A DNA stretch of 8,856 nt, taken from assembly GCA_012842725.1 (NCBI GenBank), contig DUSG01000267.1:1-8856 (forward strand), given 5' to 3'. This stretch comes from Clostridiales bacterium. Its GTDB lineage: Bacteria; Bacillota; Clostridia; Lutisporales; Lutisporaceae. The notes beneath the pieces were generated by a model, which searched no databases, was not told the origin of the DNA, and worked only from the letters and a program-made list of their open reading frames with translations. The first letter of the stretch is position 1; every line of letters begins with the position of its first letter. The translations under genes were made by a program, and so were the position numbers. Positions 6,001 through 8,856 of this stretch are shown here, one piece after another.

Positions 6001-6036
6001 ACCCTCGATATGCGTATACGATAACATATCAAGGGT
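6001..6036. repeat. Imperfect inverted repeat directly after the terminator
   Basis: Arms 6001-6012 and 6025-6036 pair at 11 of 12 positions (mismatch C6006/A6031). The 12-base loop contains the palindrome CGTATACG (6013-6020). On the minus strand it is followed by a T-rich stretch, but no minus-strand gene upstream would need a terminator. Its role is unknown. Confidence 0.6.
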
Positions 6037-6060
6037 ATTATGTTGTACCTACACTGGTAG

Positions 6061-6090
6061 TATATAAAAACATTATACTATTTTTATATA
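6061..6090. repeat. AT-only inverted repeat
   Basis: TATATAAAAA (6061-6070) and TTTTTATATA (6081-6090) form a perfect 10-bp stem with a 10-base loop. An alternative overlapping pairing is AGTATA (6059-6064) with TATACT (6074-6079). Being made only of A and T, it could arise by chance in this AT-rich spacer. Confidence 0.45.
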
Positions 6091-6132
6091 GCGTGCTGTT
6101 TTAATGCTACGGTTTTAGGGCAAAAGATCAAT

Positions 6133-6161
6133 TTGATATTATACTCTTAACATTATAGAAT
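6133..6161 (+). promoter_or_regulatory. Sigma-A promoter for the GNAT/flavodoxin genes
   Basis: TTGATA (6133-6138) and TAGAAT (6156-6161) are exactly 17 bases apart, each one or two bases from the vegetative consensus. Transcription would start near 6168, about 30 nt before the GNAT start codon. Confidence 0.6.
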
Positions 6162-6197
6162 ATTCTTAAGACAATAAAAAAATGAAGGAGTGTTTTA

Positions 6198-6740
6198 ATG
6201 CTGTTTGAATCTGAGAGAATCATTTTACGAAAAATGACTGCCCAGGATGCGGAGGTTTATCATAAATGGAGAAATGATATAGATGTTATGCAGACTACCG
6301 CTCCACTGCTAGATGTTTACACCATTGAGGAAACAGAAAAATTTGTAAATCAGATAATCTCCGGATCTTCCTCTAAAAGCTATATAATAGTTGAAAAGCA
6401 ATCTAAAAAGCCAATTGGAGTTACTTCATTAATTAAGATTGATTATAAAAACCGCAATGCAGAGTGCATCATTGACATCGGAGAAAAAGATGCCTGGGGA
6501 AAAGGCTATGGAGCAGAGGCAATGAAGCTGCTTCTTGATTACGGATTTATGGAGTTGAATTTACACAGAATATATTTAAGAGTTTTTTCTTTCAACAGCA
6601 GGGCAATAAAATTATATGAGAAAGTAGGTTTTAAACAGGAAGGAATATCACGGGAAGCTATTTTCCGCAATGGAGCATGGCATGATATCATACATATGGC
6701 TGTTTTGCAAAGTGAATATTTGGAGAAAATCAAAAATTAA
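6198..6740 (+). CDS. GNAT-family N-acetyltransferase (RimJ/RimL type)
   Basis: This 180-residue protein has the layout of the Acetyltransf_3 (RimJ/RimL) subgroup. It opens with the strand RIILRKMTAQDAE, then has KPIGVTSLIKIDYKNRNAECIIDIG as the central strands. GKGYGAEAMKLLLDYGF (101-117) is the acetyl-CoA pyrophosphate-binding loop and helix, and NLHRIYLRVFSFNSRAIKLYEKVGFKQEG (121-149) is motif B. Such enzymes transfer acetyl groups from acetyl-CoA to amines of proteins, polyamines or small molecules, and the substrate cannot be read from sequence. AAGGAG lies seven bases before the ATG. The flavodoxin gene follows after about 50 bp without a terminator, so the two probably form an operon. 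Confidence 0.92.
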   Translation: MLFESERIILRKMTAQDAEVYHKWRNDIDVMQTTAPLLDVYTIEETEKFVNQIISGSSSKSYIIVEKQSKKPIGVTSLIKIDYKNRNAECIIDIGEKDAWGKGYGAEAMKLLLDYGFMELNLHRIYLRVFSFNSRAIKLYEKVGFKQEGISREAIFRNGAWHDIIHMAVLQSEYLEKIKN

Positions 6741-6776
6741 AGATATTTATGGTGCAATTCTATTGAAGAATTTAAG

Positions 6777-6783
6777 AAAGGAG
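6777..6783 (+). promoter_or_regulatory. Ribosome binding site pointing to an ATT start
   Basis: AAAGGAG at 6777-6783 lies eight bases before the ATT at 6792-6794 and 17 bases before the TTG at 6801-6803. No ATG or GTG occurs in this frame between them. The distance strongly favours initiation at ATT. Confidence 0.6.
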
Positions 6784-6791
6784 AATCACCT

Positions 6792-7259
6792 ATTAAATCT
6801 TTGATTTTTTATTACTCTACATATAGAAAAAATACCGAAAAGATAGCACAGCTATTTGCTGAAAAATATGGCTGTAAGTTAATAGACATATCAAATATGG
6901 ATTATGTTAACATAAATGATTATGATCTTATTGGGTTTGGCTCTGGGGTATATAGAGAAAATTTATCGCCAAAATTGTTTAGGCTGGTTGAAAAGATGGA
7001 CTTGAAAAATAAGAATGTTTTTGTATTTTCCACTAGTGGAGTTGGAATGAAGTTTTACAATAATAAATTAGTTAAGCTATTAAAATCAAAAGGAGCAATA
7101 AACAAAGGCAGCTTTGCATGCAAAGGAAGTTTTGATGCAAGCGAGTTTAGTAATAATAAGATCTTTAGTTTTATAGGAAAATTGTCTCAAGGTCATCCAA
7201 ATAACAGAGATTTAAAGAATGCGGAAGAGTTTTTTAATAACATAGTTAAATCTATTTAA
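6792..7259 (+). CDS. Flavodoxin-family protein with probable ATT start
   Basis: The frame from ATT reads (I/M)KSLIFYYSTYRKNTEKIAQLFAEKYGCKLIDI, with the first beta strand and phosphate-binding loop (STYRKNT) of the flavodoxin fold. It continues with YDLIGFGSGVYRENLSPKLFRLVEKM, the strand VFVFSTSGVGMKFYNNKLVKLL, and GAINKGSFACKGSFDASEF ending in a GHP motif. This is the layout of the small clostridial flavodoxin-domain proteins of about 155 residues. They bind FMN and are presumed electron carriers or NAD(P)H-linked reductase partners. The ATT at 6792 gives 155 residues and restores the usual MKSLI-like N-terminus. The TTG at 6801 is the fallback start (152 residues) but would remove part of the first strand. 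The gene is probably cotranscribed with the GNAT gene. No terminator is apparent after the stop. Confidence 0.85.
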   Translation: MKSLIFYYSTYRKNTEKIAQLFAEKYGCKLIDISNMDYVNINDYDLIGFGSGVYRENLSPKLFRLVEKMDLKNKNVFVFSTSGVGMKFYNNKLVKLLKSKGAINKGSFACKGSFDASEFSNNKIFSFIGKLSQGHPNNRDLKNAEEFFNNIVKSI

Positions 7260-7552
7260 TAATGATGGAGCCATTTATGAGTAATCCGCCGGGAAAAAGG
7301 GTACCTAATTGTGGGAGCAGATTTTATTATAGGCATGCAATAAATAATATCATCAGAATGCACTGCCAAAACTATAAAAACTGATTATGAACAAAGTGTA
7401 GTGGGTTCTAATGAAGTAAGCAGTGAGAAAAAGGGGCGTTTTGGCGAAGCCCTTGGTTTTCTCTTGATGAATGCTGGGACATTAGTGAGAAGCTTTATAA
7501 TGAAGTGAAGAAAATCATATCGTAGATAAATTTTTAAATGGGGTGTACTCTT
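7260..7552. other. Region without a recognisable intact gene
   Basis: Only short open stretches occur. One is a 40-codon frame at 7262-7384 with no ribosome binding site. The other is a plus-strand frame without a start codon ending in EKKGRFGEALGFLLMNAGTLVRSFIMK, near 7380-7518. Neither matches a family I recognise. They may be decayed coding sequence, given the pseudogene that follows. An imperfect hairpin (GAGAAAA at 7425-7431 with TTTTCTC at 7457-7463, plus inner GGGC/GCCC) is visible but lacks a T-run. Confidence 0.5.
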
Positions 7553-7899
7553 ATGTAAAGAATTATTCATTGCAAAGTAAAATTAAATTGCAGTCCGAGA
7601 AAAGCCTTCGAAATGTTCACAGTAAATTCAGAAAAACAATCCTGGTTAGCAGAATCTGCTGATGTTGAGCTGTATGTTGGAGGAAAATATGAGCTGTTTT
7701 GGGATGCGAATAATAGATGTATCAATAGCACTATAGGCTGTAAAATAACTGCAATAGAAGATAATAAACTATTATGTTTTGAGAGGTTCATCTTATTGAC
7801 ACTGGATGGAGAAGTGATGAAAACTGGGAAAAAGCTAGGTTATGGTTTGATTCGGTATGGAGAAACGCATTGGATAATCTCAAAAATATAGTAAAATAA
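7553..7899 (+). pseudogene. AHSA1/SRPBCC-family pseudogene (nonsense codon and frameshifting deletion)
   Basis: A good ribosome binding site (GGGGTG, 7540-7545) precedes ATG at 7553-7555 by seven bases, but the next codon is TAA. The same frame then continues as CKVKLNCSPRKAFEMFTVNSEKQSWLAESADVELYVGGKYELFWD, then INSTIGCKITAIEDNKLLCFE. This is the N-terminal half of the Activator-of-Hsp90-ATPase-homologue fold. At about 7781-7785 the family sequence jumps to another frame: EVHLIDTGWRSDENWEKARLWFDSVWRNALDNLKNIVK, ending at TAA 7897-7899. These are the C-terminal strand and long helix of the same domain. The two parts total about 114 codons against roughly 150 in relatives, so an estimated 25-40 codons are gone at the junction. 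An ATG at 7613 could yield a 92-residue product, but it would be a truncated domain with an out-of-frame tail. Confidence 0.85.
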
Positions 7900-8019
7900 T
7901 ATGCTTTTATATGGAAACATTATTGAAAAGAAGTGTGTTTTGGCTTCAAATTGATATGACTGATTCTGATTCAATGGATTATGTTTCAACGGAAAGAGTG
8001 TGAAATCACATAAAATGTT
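7900..8019. other. Spacer before the hydrolase gene, no recognisable gene
   Basis: A 30-codon frame (7911-8003, ending in DYVSTERV) lacks a ribosome binding site and matches no family I know. A small perfect palindrome TGTGA-AA-TCACA lies at 7999-8010. It could be an operator half of the hydrolase control region or chance. Confidence 0.4.
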
Positions 8020-8055
8020 CTAAATGAATATTATAAATCTATAATATTCATTTAG
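8020..8055. repeat. Perfect 16-bp inverted repeat abutting the hydrolase ribosome binding site
   Basis: Arms 8020-8035 and 8040-8055 are exact reverse complements with a four-base centre AATC, starting and ending in CTAAATGAATATTATA and its complement. The right arm ends in the AG that begins the ribosome binding site AGGGGTG (8054-8060). There is no T-run on the plus side, so it is not a classical terminator for upstream transcripts. It could be a dimeric repressor site, as it contains TATAAT-like elements, or an mRNA leader hairpin that limits ribosome access. Confidence 0.75.
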
Positions 8056-8065
8056 GGGTGCTAAT

Positions 8066-8856
8066 ATGGGCTATTATGTTTATGTGAACAATGTAAATAT
8101 ATATGTTGAAGATTTGAATCCACAATCTAAAAAGGCAATCCTGTTTTTACATGGTTGGCCGGGAAATCTTAACTTATTTGAATACCAGTTTAATAAGCTG
8201 CCGGAATTAGGTTATAGATGTATAGGAATCGATACGAGAGGTTTCGGCAAATCAGATAAACCTTTTAATGGATATGATTATAATACCCTTTCGGATGATG
8301 TAAGAGGCGTGGTGGAAGCTTTAGGTTTGAGGGATTTCACATTGGTCGGACATTCTACCGGCGGTGCAATAGCAGTAAGATATATGGGACGACATAAAGG
8401 ATATGAGGTATCTAAGCTAGTTCTTATTGCAACTGCAGCTCCAAGCCTTATCAAACGTCCTGATTTTCCGTATGGTATTGATGAGGATACAGTGAGACAG
8501 ATAATCGCAGATACTTATAACGATCGTCCAAAAATGCTCAGGAATTTTGGTGACATGTTTTTCTTTCAACACACATCACAGGCTTTCGCAGATTGGTTTT
8601 TTCAGATAGGTTTAGAAGCGGCCGGATGGGCAACTGCAGCCATTGCAAAGACTTGGATTGATGAAGTATTATTCGATGATATGAAAACTATTGATGTACC
8701 TACATTAATTACTCACGGCATTCATGATAAAGTGGTTCCTTTTAAAATAGCAGAGGTACAGAATAGGATGATTAAAAATTCTAGGTTGGAACCCTTTGAA
8801 TTCTCAGGACATGGGCTCTTTTATGAACAGAAGGATGAGTTTAATTCTTTATTAGC
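8066..8856 (+). CDS. Alpha/beta hydrolase (3' end outside window)
   Basis: The frame is open from ATG 8066 to the end of the window (263 full codons), near the usual full length of about 270. It shows the complete alpha/beta-hydrolase core. LFLHGWPGN carries the oxyanion-hole HGW (residues 29-31), and GIDTRGFGKSDKP is the strand 4 region. GHSTGG is the nucleophile elbow, with Ser97. THGIHDKVVP supplies the acid Asp221, and SGHGLFYEQ supplies His249. The set of motifs resembles esterases and non-haem haloperoxidase-like hydrolases. The substrate cannot be deduced. There is no signal peptide, so it is cytosolic. The start is supported by AGGGGTG five bases upstream. The perfect inverted repeat just before suggests regulation at the promoter or the leader. 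Confidence 0.93.
   Translation, partial: MGYYVYVNNVNIYVEDLNPQSKKAILFLHGWPGNLNLFEYQFNKLPELGYRCIGIDTRGFGKSDKPFNGYDYNTLSDDVRGVVEALGLRDFTLVGHSTGGAIAVRYMGRHKGYEVSKLVLIATAAPSLIKRPDFPYGIDEDTVRQIIADTYNDRPKMLRNFGDMFFFQHTSQAFADWFFQIGLEAAGWATAAIAKTWIDEVLFDDMKTIDVPTLITHGIHDKVVPFKIAEVQNRMIKNSRLEPFEFSGHGLFYEQKDEFNSLL

Noticed and set aside
7385..7791. Two minus-strand open frames over the decayed region
   Set aside because: The second is antisense to the recognisable AHSA1 sequence. Neither has a ribosome binding site or a familiar protein sequence.
7613..7891. Intact 92-residue gene in the AHSA1 region
   Set aside because: The family similarity begins upstream of this ATG and its C-terminal part continues in another frame, so this is a fragment of a broken gene.
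7999..8010. CRP/FNR-type binding site (TGTGA...TCACA)
   Set aside because: The half-sites are separated by two bases instead of the six of a CRP site, so only a generic palindrome is claimed.

Overview
The window looks like chromosomal DNA of a low-GC, Gram-positive, spore-forming member of the Clostridia. The evidence is the AT-rich sequence, strong AGGAGG-type ribosome binding sites, an S-layer-homology (SLH) protein, DUF4183 proteins (a family mostly seen in spore formers) and the overall protein flavour. No tRNA, rRNA, CRISPR array, insertion sequence or phage gene is visible.

Left part (1-3600), cell and spore surface. The 3' end of an SLH-anchored surface protein faces a group of three minus-strand genes: a secretion-signal-less parallel beta-helix protein, a 454-residue protein with three DUF4183 repeats of exactly 91 residues behind an unassigned Cys-containing N-terminal region, and a small single-DUF4183 protein. 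None has a signal peptide or membrane segment. The small gene has a candidate sporulation-type (SigK-like) promoter. I infer proteins made in the mother cell for the spore surface, but the sequence alone does not prove this. A perfect 15-bp hairpin sits between the SLH gene and the beta-helix gene and overlaps the end of the latter.

Middle part (3700-6000), small metabolic and regulatory genes. A PNPOx-like flavin-binding protein is followed by a decayed fragment of a small Cro/CI-type HTH regulator. A convergent two-gene operon follows on the minus strand: a TetR-family regulator and a six-helix membrane protein of unknown family. A perfect TGACCA-CT-TGGTCA palindrome upstream of tetR is a good autoregulatory operator candidate. 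Divergent from tetR is a DUF2200 gene with its own promoter and a long terminator hairpin.

Right part (6000-8856), accessory genes in flux. After two further hairpins come a RimJ/RimL-type GNAT acetyltransferase with a near-consensus promoter and a flavodoxin-family gene. The latter's best-placed start codon is ATT. Next is about 800 bp without an intact recognisable gene, containing an AHSA1/SRPBCC pseudogene (nonsense codon at position 2 plus a frameshifting internal deletion). The window ends in an alpha/beta hydrolase with a complete catalytic triad, preceded by a perfect 16-bp inverted repeat that abuts its ribosome binding site.

The main themes are a possible spore-surface locus on the left and gene decay on the right. 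Nothing shows that these regions work together as one system.
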